NCBI GenBank assembly: GCA_964432885.1
Contig: CAYSPG010000006.1
Location: 62,001-126,000 of the forward strand
DNA length: 64,000 nucleotides
DNA from: CAYSPG01 sp964432885
GTDB lineage: Bacteria > Bacteroidota > Bacteroidia > AKYH767-A > OLB10
Direction of reading: 5' to 3'
Part shown: positions 8,406-16,973 of the stretch, one piece after another
Position numbering within the stretch: position 1 is the first letter of the stretch
Layout of the letters: each line of letters begins with the position of its first letter
Position numbers and translations under genes: made by a program
Notes under the pieces: model-generated
What the model was told of the DNA's origin: nothing
The model's database searches: none
The model's input: the letters and a program-made list of their open reading frames with translations, nothing else

Positions 8406-10193
8406 TTATTCTTTCACAAACTTTTGAACGCTTACATTACCTCCGTTTTTAACGGTAACAAAATAAACACCCGAAGATTGCGCTGCCATTGAAATAGAAA
8501 TTTTGTTTACACCGGCAGTAAGATTTTTTGTTTCATTATAAACAACTTCGCCAAGTACATTGGTGATGGTAACATTGGCATTAGATGATACCATGCTTAC
8601 TGCACTGATATTTACTACATCCTTAACAGGAACAGGGTAAATGCTTAGTGCATTGGCTGTGTTGCTGTTTTCGGTTACACCTACCACACACAATGGGTCG
8701 CCTTGCGGAACTATGTGTACCAATATCGAAGTTCCTGAGTAAGTACAAGCTGTATCAAGCGTGTACAATGAAAGGTCTTGGCCTGTGCCGCTTGCATTGC
8801 CAAACACAACAGAAGTAAAGTAATAGCTGCCTGTGGGGAATGTACCATTGTTAGCTAAATAAGCAGTAAAAGGATTTGTATAAGGAAATACTACACCGGC
8901 TAATGGACCTCCTGATGCATTCATAGGGTCGTTGGAGCCACTGATATCATTGGCAGTAATAACCACAGCAAAGCCGTAAGCAGATCCAACGTTAGGGTTA
9001 ACCGCATTGGCTACAGTAAAAAACAATGTGTCGTTAAAGCAAATAAGTGTGTCATTTACAGTTGCAGTTCCAGTGCTTATGCTTGAGCTGCCGCAAACAA
9101 TTTGAGCCAGCGAGCCGCTAAAATTCCATGCACCGCCAATAGGGCCTGCGGTAATAAACTCGCCCGAAAAACCGGTGGTGGCATTTACAAAATCAATACC
9201 TGTGTGAGAAGCGCCAATATCAATATCTGTCCATGTGGCACCGCCATCCATTGTAAATGAACTTCCAAAACCACCTGTGGTGCTTGAACCGCTTGAAACA
9301 AAAATGCTGGTTCCGGGTACGCCATCAATATCGTTTACGTACGCATTACCTGTTGGTGTTACAGTAGTCCATGTTAATCCACCATCAGTAGTTTTTCTCC
9401 AGGTATTTCCTGCAGTTGCAACTTGCAGCACCATTCCGTTTAATGAGTCGCTAAAGGCAACATCGGTAATATCAAAGCGGCCATTAGCTGTGTTATTTGC
9501 AGGTAATCCGGTTGCATGTTTTGTCCAGGTAACACCGCCATCAATGCTGCGCACCAAATCACCGTAAGTAGTACCAAACCATACGCGGCCATCGGCTGCC
9601 GAAAACAAATTGGTAATGCCATACTCACCGGCATTGGTAAGTGTGGGCAGGTTGGCAGCAGGTACGCGTGTCCATGTTGAACCTGAATCAGCCGTTAACC
9701 AAATTTCATATTTTGCAGTACCTGGTCCCGCAGGGTCGCCCATGCACATACCGTTGGCAGCATTCCAAAAATAAACCACGTTTGCAAATGATGTTCCCTG
9801 AGCAAACATGGCAGCCGTGCTTGCCTGGCTCCATGAAGTTCCTCCATTGGTAGTTTTATAAATTTCGCCTCCTGCACCGGTTGGGTTATACATTGATACG
9901 TAACATGTGTTGGCATCTATTGGCCAAATGTTTCCAATTTCGTGGCCGGCAACACCGTTTACAGTTCCAATGGTCCATGTGGCACCACCATCTGTGGTAC
10001 GTACATAATCGGCCGTTGGGTTGTTGTTGGTACCGTCAAAGTACCAGGGATGACCCCATACAACGTTGGCATCAACAGCTTCAATGTCGTTGATAAAGCC
10101 ATCGCTGGTCATGTTTACGTTTAAGTTTGTCCATTGTGCAGTAGCCGTTACAGCCATCAGTGCACATCCAAATGATAGTAATAGTTTTTTCAT
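8406..10193 (-). CDS. T9SS-sorted YCF48/BNR-like beta-propeller protein
   Basis: A 595-residue secreted protein with signal peptide MKKLLLSFGCALMAVTATAQ. Residues about 25-360 contain repeated blades with W...DGGxTWT motifs (TTDGGATWTIGT, TTNGGTSWSQAS, SIDGGVTWTKHA, TMDGGATWTDI), typical of YCF48/sortilin-like propellers. A second domain of about 130 residues follows. A type A sorting domain occupies the last 80 residues (SIYPVPVKDVVNIS ... GVYFVTVKNGGNVSVQKFVKE), which targets the protein through the type IX secretion system. Its substrate is unknown. The gene diverges from the glycosyltransferase gene. Confidence 0.88.
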   Translation of the reverse strand: MKKLLLSFGCALMAVTATAQWTNLNVNMTSDGFINDIEAVDANVVWGHPWYFDGTNNNPTADYVRTTDGGATWTIGTVNGVAGHEIGNIWPIDANTCYVSMYNPTGAGGEIYKTTNGGTSWSQASTAAMFAQGTSFANVVYFWNAANGMCMGDPAGPGTAKYEIWLTADSGSTWTRVPAANLPTLTNAGEYGITNLFSAADGRVWFGTTYGDLVRSIDGGVTWTKHATGLPANNTANGRFDITDVAFSDSLNGMVLQVATAGNTWRKTTDGGLTWTTVTPTGNAYVNDIDGVPGTSIFVSSGSSTTGGFGSSFTMDGGATWTDIDIGASHTGIDFVNATTGFSGEFITAGPIGGAWNFSGSLAQIVCGSSSISTGTATVNDTLICFNDTLFFTVANAVNPNVGSAYGFAVVITANDISGSNDPMNASGGPLAGVVFPYTNPFTAYLANNGTFPTGSYYFTSVVFGNASGTGQDLSLYTLDTACTYSGTSILVHIVPQGDPLCVVGVTENSNTANALSIYPVPVKDVVNISAVSMVSSNANVTITNVLGEVVYNETKNLTAGVNKISISMAAQSSGVYFVTVKNGGNVSVQKFVKE

Positions 10194-10330
10194 TGCGTAT
10201 AATTTTTATTTAATTTTTTGGGACTGCAAGTATAGCAAAATATCTATATGCAATAGAGCAGCTATAAAATTTATGCATAAGATTGCATTGGCTTAATTTT
10301 GGATGTAGCACTAAAAAACAACCTTTTGCA

Positions 10331-11230
10331 ATGAGCACCTTTTTTTCGATAGTAATACCCACCTTTAACAGGCGAAATTTTATACTAAAAACCATTGACA
10401 CTTTGCTGGCACAGGATTATCCTCACTTCGAAATAATAGTGGTAGATGACGGCAGCACCGATGGTACCGATGAAGCAATAAAACAACTCAACAATCCTAA
10501 AGTCACTTTTCACCTTATACCCAATGGCGAGCGCGGTGCGGCAAGAAATTATGGGGCAATAAAAGCAAAAGGGCAGTACGTAAATTTTTTTGATTCGGAT
10601 GATTTGGCTTATCCGCATCACCTTAGCACTGCGCTAAAATTTATTGATGAACATAACGCTCCTGAAGTTTTTCATCTGTACTTTGATGTTAAAACACCTG
10701 CAGGCGAAAAAGTACCGCAGGTAAACCTGGGCACAAAACCCATCAACCAATGGTTAATTGATTTGGGTAATGTATGCAGTTGCAACGGCATGTTTTTACG
10801 AAAAGACATTGCGCTGCAGTTTCCGTTTTCGCAGGTGCGCATTTTATCGGGTACCGAAGATTATGCTTTGTGGCTGCGCCTGTCATCACGGTATACCATA
10901 CACCATTCACCAGTGGTTACCTCTACCATTATTAATCATGACACACGCAGTGTGGTATCGCATGATTTTACCAAACTTATAAACCGCAACATGTTTTTGC
11001 TTGAGTATTTACAAACCGATGCGCATTTCATGAAATACATTGGCAGGCGGTTTAACATCATACAGGCCGAATGTTATTCGTACATAGCACTGCATATAAT
11101 TTTGGCAGGTAAAAACCGCGAGGCTTTTAAGTGGCTTATAAAAGCCATTAAAACCGATTTTACTTTTCCGGTAAGACACATCCGGTTTATTGCTATTATA
11201 AAACATGCTGTAAAAAATATTTTGGGGTAA
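10331..11230 (+). CDS. Family 2 glycosyltransferase
   Basis: A 299-residue GT-A fold glycosyltransferase. The start at 10331 (MSTFFSIVIPTFNRR) is chosen because the canonical N-terminal strand begins there; a frame extension to 10283 adds nothing recognisable. Motifs include VVDDGSTDGTDEA (nucleotide binding), ARNYGAIKAKGQYVNFFDSDD (split DxD region) and a GTEDYALWLRLS stretch near the acceptor site. It probably transfers a sugar to a surface glycan or lipid carrier. It stands alone without a polysaccharide cluster, so the substrate cannot be assigned. Confidence 0.88.
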   Translation: MSTFFSIVIPTFNRRNFILKTIDTLLAQDYPHFEIIVVDDGSTDGTDEAIKQLNNPKVTFHLIPNGERGAARNYGAIKAKGQYVNFFDSDDLAYPHHLSTALKFIDEHNAPEVFHLYFDVKTPAGEKVPQVNLGTKPINQWLIDLGNVCSCNGMFLRKDIALQFPFSQVRILSGTEDYALWLRLSSRYTIHHSPVVTSTIINHDTRSVVSHDFTKLINRNMFLLEYLQTDAHFMKYIGRRFNIIQAECYSYIALHIILAGKNREAFKWLIKAIKTDFTFPVRHIRFIAIIKHAVKNILG

Positions 11231-11365
11231 GTTTTTTTACGTACATGATTTAAAATGTTTGCACCATTCGCAATATCCCTTTTCTTTGCTTGGTATATTA
11301 AACCCATAAAAAAATACCCCATTCACAGCATCAAAACATTTACATCAATATTTGCTAAAAAAAAC

Positions 11366-11932
11366 ATGAGCACCGCTAAAAAAAAATTATCACCTGAAAG
11401 AAGCAAAGAGTTGCTAACCATTTTAAAAAACCGTTTCGAAAAAAACATGCAAAGGCATAAAGGTGTTGAGTGGATTAAAGTACAATCAAAACTTCAGGCA
11501 AATGCATCAGCACTTTGGTCAATAAACGAAATGGAAGAAACCGGTGGCGAACCCGATGTGGTGAGTTACGATAAAAAATTAAATGAGTACACTTTTTTTG
11601 ATTGCAGTGCCGAAAGCCCAAAAGAGAGAAGAAGTTTGTGTTACGACCACGAGGCGCTTGAAAAACGAAAAGAGCACAAACCCAAAGACAGTGCCATAAA
11701 CATGGCCGAAGATATGGGCATTGAAATGTTAACCGAAGAGCAGTACATGTATTTGCAAAAACTTGGAACCTTTGACGCAAAAACATCGGGCTGGATAAAA
11801 ACACCTGACGCTGTACGAAAACTTGGCGGTGCCATTTCGGGCGAGTTTCGTTTTGGCCGTGTGTTTATATATGCCAATGGTGCCGAATCTTATTTTGGGT
11901 CAAGAGGATTTAGAGGAGCGGTAATGGTTTAA
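11366..11932 (+). CDS. DUF4256 family protein
   Basis: A 188-residue soluble protein. The ATG at 11366 (MSTAKKKLSPERSKEL) fits the family start; the open frame further upstream is low-complexity. Family features visible are GVEWIKVQSKLQANASALWSI near the N-terminus, YTFFDCSAESPKERRSLCYD in the middle and GEFRFGRVFIYANGAESYFG with the terminal SRGFRG. No catalytic role is established for the family that I know of. It sits 135 bp after the glycosyltransferase stop and 19 bp before the DUF5686 gene. Confidence 0.85.
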   Translation: MSTAKKKLSPERSKELLTILKNRFEKNMQRHKGVEWIKVQSKLQANASALWSINEMEETGGEPDVVSYDKKLNEYTFFDCSAESPKERRSLCYDHEALEKRKEHKPKDSAINMAEDMGIEMLTEEQYMYLQKLGTFDAKTSGWIKTPDAVRKLGGAISGEFRFGRVFIYANGAESYFGSRGFRGAVMV

Positions 11933-11951
11933 CTTTTGTGTAATCACTCTT

Positions 11952-14396
11952 ATGTTGAAATTATTTACCTCCCTTTTCTTTTTATTTTCTTTTTGTTTTT
12001 CGCAGGCAACTACCGTATCAGGCACCGTTACCGATGAGCAGGGCAATGCAGTGCCCTATGTAAATGTTTACATCAAAGAATTATATAAGGGAGCATCAAC
12101 CAACACAGCCGGTTTTTACAGCATACATGTGCAGCCGGGCAGTTACACGTTGGTGTTTAAATTTTTAGGTTACAAAACCGAAACTCGAAACATAGTGCTT
12201 ACCGATGAACCTTTGCAGGTAAACTGCACCTTGCATCCTGAAAAATTTGAGTTGGGCACTGTTACCATTAGCGCAGGTGCCGAAGACCCTGCGTATGCCA
12301 TTATGCGCAATGCCATACGCAAGCGCAAATATTATTTGGAAGAAGTAAATGCGTATGCATGTAATGTGTACATAAAAGGTGTACAGCGGCTAACAAGTTA
12401 TCCCGAAAAGTTTTTAGGACAGAAATTAAATTTTGGCGCTTACGTTGATTCGGTTACCGGTATTTTTTATTTAAGCGAGTCGGTTTCAAAATTCAAGTAT
12501 CAAAAGCCAAATAAAATTAATGAGGAGATGATTTCATCGCGCATAAGCGGAAACAGCAAAGCGTTTAGTTACAACCAGGCCAGCGATATGATGTTTAACT
12601 TTTACGAAAACACCATTAAGGCCAAGCAAATTGGCGAGCGCGGTTTTATATCACCTGTTGCAGGTAGTGCTATGTTTTATTACCGGTATAAGTTGCTGGG
12701 CTCATCCATTGAAAACGATGTGCTGGTACACAAAATTGAATTGACACCACGCAGGCAACACGACCCTGTTTTTAGAGGCGTAATTTATATTGCCGACAGT
12801 ACATGGCGCATACATAACATGGATGTGCTATTGGTTCGCGATGCCGGACTTGAGTTTGTTGACACGCTGCAAATACGCCAAACCTATTTACCGGTTGATA
12901 CTAAAAATGATATTTGGATGCCCGTAAGCAACCGGTTTGATTTTACATTTCGTTTTCTTGGATTTAAAGGCGGTGGCGATTATGTTGGTTATTTTTCTGA
13001 TTTTGAAATTAACCCTGCTTTTGCAAAACGAACATTTACTTCCGAAATTTTAAAAGTAAATGATGATGCCAACAGCAAAGATTCATCGTACTGGACTTTA
13101 ATACGCCCCATACCGCTTACGCTTGAAGAAAAAACCGATTATTCAAAAAAAGACAGTTTGCAAATTGTGCGCGAGTCAAAACAGTTTAACGATTCGCTTG
13201 ACAGCATTACCAATAAATTTTCATTGAGCGGTTATATACTTAACGGATACACACGCCAAAACCGCTTTAAAAAATCGGTGCTTCGCTTTTCATCGCTGCT
13301 CGAAAACGTACAGTACAATACCGTTGAAGGATGGCATGCTTCTTTGGGTGTACAATACACCAGGCGTTTTGAAAACCGCAAACGCGTATGGATAAATGCA
13401 AACGCACGATATGGTTTTTCGAACAAACATTTTAATGCATGGGCCGGTGGCAGTTACAGGTATCATCAAAAAAATGGAGGACGCGTGGGCCTAAGGCTTG
13501 GCACCGAAGTAAAACAAATTAATGAGGACGATCCCGTTTCGCCATTGATAAATACGTTTTACACATTGCTTGATGCAAAAAACTATTTAAAAATTTTCGA
13601 AAAACAATTTGTGAGGTTCGAAACATCACGCGAATTGTTTAACGGTTTATTTGCTGAAGTAAATTCAGAGTTTGCTCACCGCATTCCGTTGCGCAATACT
13701 TCATTTTTACGATGGAATAATAAATCATCCCGTGAGTTTAGTTCTAATAATCCTTTTGCGGTTTCGGATACTGTAATGGCTTTTGAACAACACAATGCTT
13801 TAGCTGCTACGCTGGATGTAAAGTATAACATAGCTCAAAAATATATTTCGCGCCCCGATGCAAAATTTATTGAAGAGTCGCGCTTTCCGCAACTTACCGC
13901 TTCGGTTACACATGCATTTTTAGTCGATGCACGTTATACAAAACTGTCGGCTGGCTTTAATCATAAAATAAAATTAGGCATGGCAGGTGAACTTTTTTAC
14001 CAGGCTCGCTACGCATGGTTTGCCAATACCAAAAAAATATTTGCACCTGATATGCAACACTTCAAAGGCAATCAAACTTTTTTCTCGTCATTTCCTTCCG
14101 ATGGATTTAATGTGCTTGCCTATTACAATTACTCAACCGTTAAACCTTCGCTGGCAGTACATGCCGAGCATCATTTTCAAAAATTTATTACCAACAAAAT
14201 TCCGCTGTTTCGTAAATTAAAGTTAGACGAGGTTATAGGTTTTCATTACCTCCATGTAAATGGTTTGCCAGAACATTTTGAGTTTTCTGCCGGCTTCGAA
14301 AGGCTTGGCTTGTTAAGAGTTGATTATGTTCAATCATTTACCGGAAGTAAAAAACCGGTGCATGCAATTAGGTTTGGGTTAAAAATTGGCGGGTGA
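11952..14396 (+). CDS. DUF5686 outer-membrane protein with carboxypeptidase-like regulatory domain
   Basis: An 814-residue protein with signal peptide (ending CFSQA). A carboxypeptidase-like regulatory domain spans about 22-97 (VSGTVTDEQGNAVPYVNVYI, then GFYSIHVQPGSYTLVFKFLGY). The DUF5686 region follows, starting with EDPAYAIMRNAIRKRKYYLEEV, which includes a middle domain and a C-terminal beta-barrel with alternating aromatic strands, ending AIRFGLKIGG. Such proteins resemble TonB receptors without the plug and are common in Bacteroidota; their cargo is not known. Full length for the family. The stop lies 33 bp before a truncated kinase copy. Confidence 0.87.
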   Translation: MLKLFTSLFFLFSFCFSQATTVSGTVTDEQGNAVPYVNVYIKELYKGASTNTAGFYSIHVQPGSYTLVFKFLGYKTETRNIVLTDEPLQVNCTLHPEKFELGTVTISAGAEDPAYAIMRNAIRKRKYYLEEVNAYACNVYIKGVQRLTSYPEKFLGQKLNFGAYVDSVTGIFYLSESVSKFKYQKPNKINEEMISSRISGNSKAFSYNQASDMMFNFYENTIKAKQIGERGFISPVAGSAMFYYRYKLLGSSIENDVLVHKIELTPRRQHDPVFRGVIYIADSTWRIHNMDVLLVRDAGLEFVDTLQIRQTYLPVDTKNDIWMPVSNRFDFTFRFLGFKGGGDYVGYFSDFEINPAFAKRTFTSEILKVNDDANSKDSSYWTLIRPIPLTLEEKTDYSKKDSLQIVRESKQFNDSLDSITNKFSLSGYILNGYTRQNRFKKSVLRFSSLLENVQYNTVEGWHASLGVQYTRRFENRKRVWINANARYGFSNKHFNAWAGGSYRYHQKNGGRVGLRLGTEVKQINEDDPVSPLINTFYTLLDAKNYLKIFEKQFVRFETSRELFNGLFAEVNSEFAHRIPLRNTSFLRWNNKSSREFSSNNPFAVSDTVMAFEQHNALAATLDVKYNIAQKYISRPDAKFIEESRFPQLTASVTHAFLVDARYTKLSAGFNHKIKLGMAGELFYQARYAWFANTKKIFAPDMQHFKGNQTFFSSFPSDGFNVLAYYNYSTVKPSLAVHAEHHFQKFITNKIPLFRKLKLDEVIGFHYLHVNGLPEHFEFSAGFERLGLLRVDYVQSFTGSKKPVHAIRFGLKIGG

Positions 14397-14445
14397 TATT
14401 TTTAAACCGTTGTATTCATTAAATAGAATAATTTTGGCTGTAACA

Positions 14446-14706
14446 ATGAAAAAATATTTTACAACCTTTTTTATTTTGGCCATTATTTTGATGCCGTTTT
14501 TTATTTGTGCCCAAACCACAACTGATGATGAGCTAAGCGTTTTTGAAGAACAGAGCAGTGGTGATTTTTTTTCGCAAATATCTCCTTCAAAAAAACGGCC
14601 GTTAAAAAAAGCTACAGGCTTTAACGAAGACAGGCTAAAGTTTGCCACACGTATTGGTAACAAACGTGGTGCAGCAGTGGCAGCATCAAACCTTGGGGCT
14701 GTGTAG
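14446..14706 (+). pseudogene. Truncated copy of the TPR sensor-kinase gene (5' fragment)
   Basis: This 86-residue ORF is nearly identical to the first 86 residues of the kinase at 16974. The signal peptide differs, but from CAQTTT onward only one residue differs. By eye the DNA matches at about 94% over 14429-14706 against 16957-17234, including the upstream TAATTTTG motif. The frame stops at TAG where the kinase has TAT. A few more nucleotides (CTGCAGGGACAATACGAA) still look like the TPR motif LQxGQYE before homology is lost. It is probably a non-functional remnant, though it could secrete a short peptide. Confidence 0.8.
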
Positions 14707-14730
14707 ATTCTGCAGGGACAATACGAACTA

Positions 14731-15105
14731 CTACTTGTTCTCCAAAACCTCAATTGTTTTTTTGAGAATCCCTATTTCCTCTTTTAGCAAGTCAATGGTT
14801 TGATCTTTTTGTTTTAGTAACTCTTTAAGATATTCTGCTGAGTCATGGTAATCGTTCACTACCCCAAAAACTTTTCCATTATCGTTATTTGTAATATTAA
14901 AAGTGTTGTTGCCGTCTGAATAAAGCTCGTTTATTTCTACCCCAAATATTTTGGCAAGTTTTTCAATTTTATCAGGAGTTAGTTTTACTATTCCGTTCTC
15001 AATCTTTGAATAGTCAGGTTGGCCAACACCTAATTGTTCTCCAACCCATTCCTGACTAAGATTTTTTAACTCCCGTAATTTTTTAATTTTTAAGTGTGCA
15101 ATCAT
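14731..15105 (-). CDS. XRE-family helix-turn-helix regulator with C-terminal coiled coil
   Basis: A 124-residue regulator. A lambda-repressor-like HTH_XRE domain spans about 5-62 (KIKKLRELKNLSQEWVGEQL, YSKIENGIVKLTPDKIEKLAKIFGV). A short Asn-rich linker follows, then a leucine-zipper-like coiled coil at about 90-124 (LKELLKQKDQTIDLLKEEIG). It probably dimerises through the coiled coil. The 42 bp upstream hold two 15-bp inverted palindromes, a likely autoregulatory operator. No toxin, methylase or phage gene adjoins it, so the regulated target may be itself or the neighbouring secreted protein gene, which lies upstream on the same strand. Confidence 0.85.
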   Translation of the reverse strand: MIAHLKIKKLRELKNLSQEWVGEQLGVGQPDYSKIENGIVKLTPDKIEKLAKIFGVEINELYSDGNNTFNITNNDNGKVFGVVNDYHDSAEYLKELLKQKDQTIDLLKEEIGILKKTIEVLENK

Positions 15106-15141
15106 ATTGTTTGATTTAGTTGTGTTTCAAAAGTAAATAAT

Positions 15142-15176
15142 ATTCTTTTAAAGAATATTGTATTCTTTAAAAGAAT
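15142..15176. promoter_or_regulatory. Double palindromic operator upstream of the XRE gene
   Basis: ATTCTTTTAAAGAAT (15142-15156) and its exact reverse complement ATTCTTTAAAAGAAT (15162-15176) are separated by ATTGT. Each half is itself almost palindromic. The pair sits 36-71 bp upstream of the XRE start and overlaps the stop codon of the T9SS gene, a typical arrangement for a cooperative repressor binding site. Confidence 0.7.
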
Positions 15177-16776
15177 AAAGTATTCGTGTTTGGAATAGGT
15201 TTGAAAATTTATTTATTGAAGATTTGTCAATTCCATTTTTTGAGATAGCTTTAATAAAGTAAAATCCTTGTTTTAAATGAGAAATATTTAGTTTTATAAT
15301 TTGGTCTTTAACTAATAGATTATCTACCAAAACACGAGCTTGCATATCTATCAGTTCCAATTTAAATACATCGGTGTTTCCAGCCAATCCAATTGTCAGG
15401 GTATTAAGAACAGGGTTAGGATAAATATCCATAATGATTTTATTCTCTGGCATTATCATTCCAGTTGTGTTACCTAACTTAACAGTCCATACATCTATGT
15501 TTCCATTATTTCCGGTTACATCTCCATCAATTGAATAGCTTCCTCCAGTAATAACTAAGCCTCCATCAAATGTTTTGCTTATTACCTGGCTGCATGAATT
15601 ATAATCTCCTGAGCTCCCACCCAATGTTTTTTGCCAAATTAAATTTCCAGCCGAGTCGGTTTTAATAACCCAGTAATCCCAGGATCCCTGCCACCCAGTT
15701 ACCTGCGAATCGTTTGATAACGTGTATCCGCCAAGCAAAAAACCACCATCGGTATCGGTTATCACCGTATGACATATTTCATTATTGCTGCCACCATACG
15801 TTTTTTCCCAAATTATATTTCCGGCAGCATCTAACTTTACTAACCAATAGTCACCCAGCCCGTGGGTAGAGGCCACATCACCATCAACCGATTCGGTTGC
15901 TCCTGCCATTATATAATTTCCATCCAATAATTGCATTATTGAAAATGCAACCTCTCCGTCACTTCCGCCATACGTTTTTTGCCATTGCATGTTGCCCATG
16001 CTGTCTAATTTTACAAGCCAGCAATCAACCCATCCATGATTAAATGTAACATCGCTATCATTAGAGTAAGTTTCTCCTGCTACCATGTATCCGTTATCAG
16101 CCGTGGGAATAATGCAATGAGCTATTTCGTTAGCAGTACCACCATACGCTTTCTGCCATACAATGCCCCCGGCACTGTCAAGTTTTACTATCCAAAAGTC
16201 GCCAGTGGTGCCATTACCATGTTGACCGGTTACATCACCATCGTATGATGCAGCCACTCCTGCTACAACATAAGCATTTCCCGATAGAATAATTGACCGT
16301 GCATTATCCAAACCATAGCCCCCAAGGCTTTTTTGCCATTGCAAATTTCCGGCAGCATCAAGTTTAACAACCCAATAATCGTTTCCATTATGATTACCTG
16401 TTACATCTCCTCCATCATTTGTTGATTCGCCTGCTGCTATATATCCTCCATCGCTTGTTTGCTGTATTGTAGTACCACCATCTGACGAAAAGCTGCCAAG
16501 GCATTTGTTCCATTCAATATTTCCCATAGCATCAGTTTTTACTACCCACATATCAAACTGACCAAGGCCGCTAACATGCAAACCTGTTACATCACCATCA
16601 GTACTTGCAGCACCACCATTATAAATTAAACCACTATCAGATGTTGCTATCACCGCATAGCCAAATTCCGCACTGCTGCCGCCATAGCACCGAGCCCATT
16701 CAAGAGTGGGTTGGGCTTTAACAAAAAAGCTGCTAAGCAAAATGATGGTTAAAATTGCAAGAAGGTTTTTTTTCAT
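15148..16776 (-). CDS. T9SS-sorted SBBP-like beta-propeller protein
   Basis: A 542-residue secreted protein with signal peptide MKKNLLAILTIILLSSFFVKA. Six to seven repeats of about 55 residues follow, each with (W)xxxxGGSxxE, DGGYxxAGxTxSxDGDVTG and DYWVVKLDxxGNxxWQK, a bacterial SBBP-type propeller. A sorting domain starts near residue 450 (DIYPNPVLNTLTIGL ... LKQGFYFIKAISKNG). The C-terminus is unusual: instead of ending soon after the last strand it continues about 20 residues, and the last few (YSFKEYNIL) are encoded by the operator palindromes of the XRE gene. The natural stop may have been lost. The segment it shares with the XRE gene lies between two copies of the kinase 5' end. Confidence 0.85.
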   Translation of the reverse strand: MKKNLLAILTIILLSSFFVKAQPTLEWARCYGGSSAEFGYAVIATSDSGLIYNGGAASTDGDVTGLHVSGLGQFDMWVVKTDAMGNIEWNKCLGSFSSDGGTTIQQTSDGGYIAAGESTNDGGDVTGNHNGNDYWVVKLDAAGNLQWQKSLGGYGLDNARSIILSGNAYVVAGVAASYDGDVTGQHGNGTTGDFWIVKLDSAGGIVWQKAYGGTANEIAHCIIPTADNGYMVAGETYSNDSDVTFNHGWVDCWLVKLDSMGNMQWQKTYGGSDGEVAFSIMQLLDGNYIMAGATESVDGDVASTHGLGDYWLVKLDAAGNIIWEKTYGGSNNEICHTVITDTDGGFLLGGYTLSNDSQVTGWQGSWDYWVIKTDSAGNLIWQKTLGGSSGDYNSCSQVISKTFDGGLVITGGSYSIDGDVTGNNGNIDVWTVKLGNTTGMIMPENKIIMDIYPNPVLNTLTIGLAGNTDVFKLELIDMQARVLVDNLLVKDQIIKLNISHLKQGFYFIKAISKNGIDKSSINKFSNLFQTRILYSFKEYNIL

Positions 16777-16956
16777 TTCACTTTTTTATACATAGACTAA
16801 TTTTTGTGATTTTTCGTTGCCTGCAAAAAATAATATTTTTATAGTATAAATGTACGATTAATAATAATTCGATTTTCAAAAACCATTTATTTTACAAAAA
16901 ATGCTTTGTGTATGAGATTGTTTTAATGCGCAACTCGTAAAGTTATTCCTTTTCAA

Positions 16957-16964
16957 TAATTTTG
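16957..16964 (+). promoter_or_regulatory. Putative -7 promoter element of the TPR kinase
   Basis: TAATTTTG matches the Bacteroidota -7 consensus TAnnTTTG and lies 10 bp before the ATG at 16974, implying a very short leader. The same element is preserved before the truncated copy (14429-14436), where a TTG lies 16 bp upstream. Confidence 0.45.
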
Positions 16965-16973
16965 GCTGTAATA

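Noticed and set aside
14731..15105. Toxin-antitoxin or phage repressor module around the XRE gene
   Set aside because: No toxin-sized partner, integrase or phage gene is adjacent; only a secreted propeller gene and a kinase fragment.
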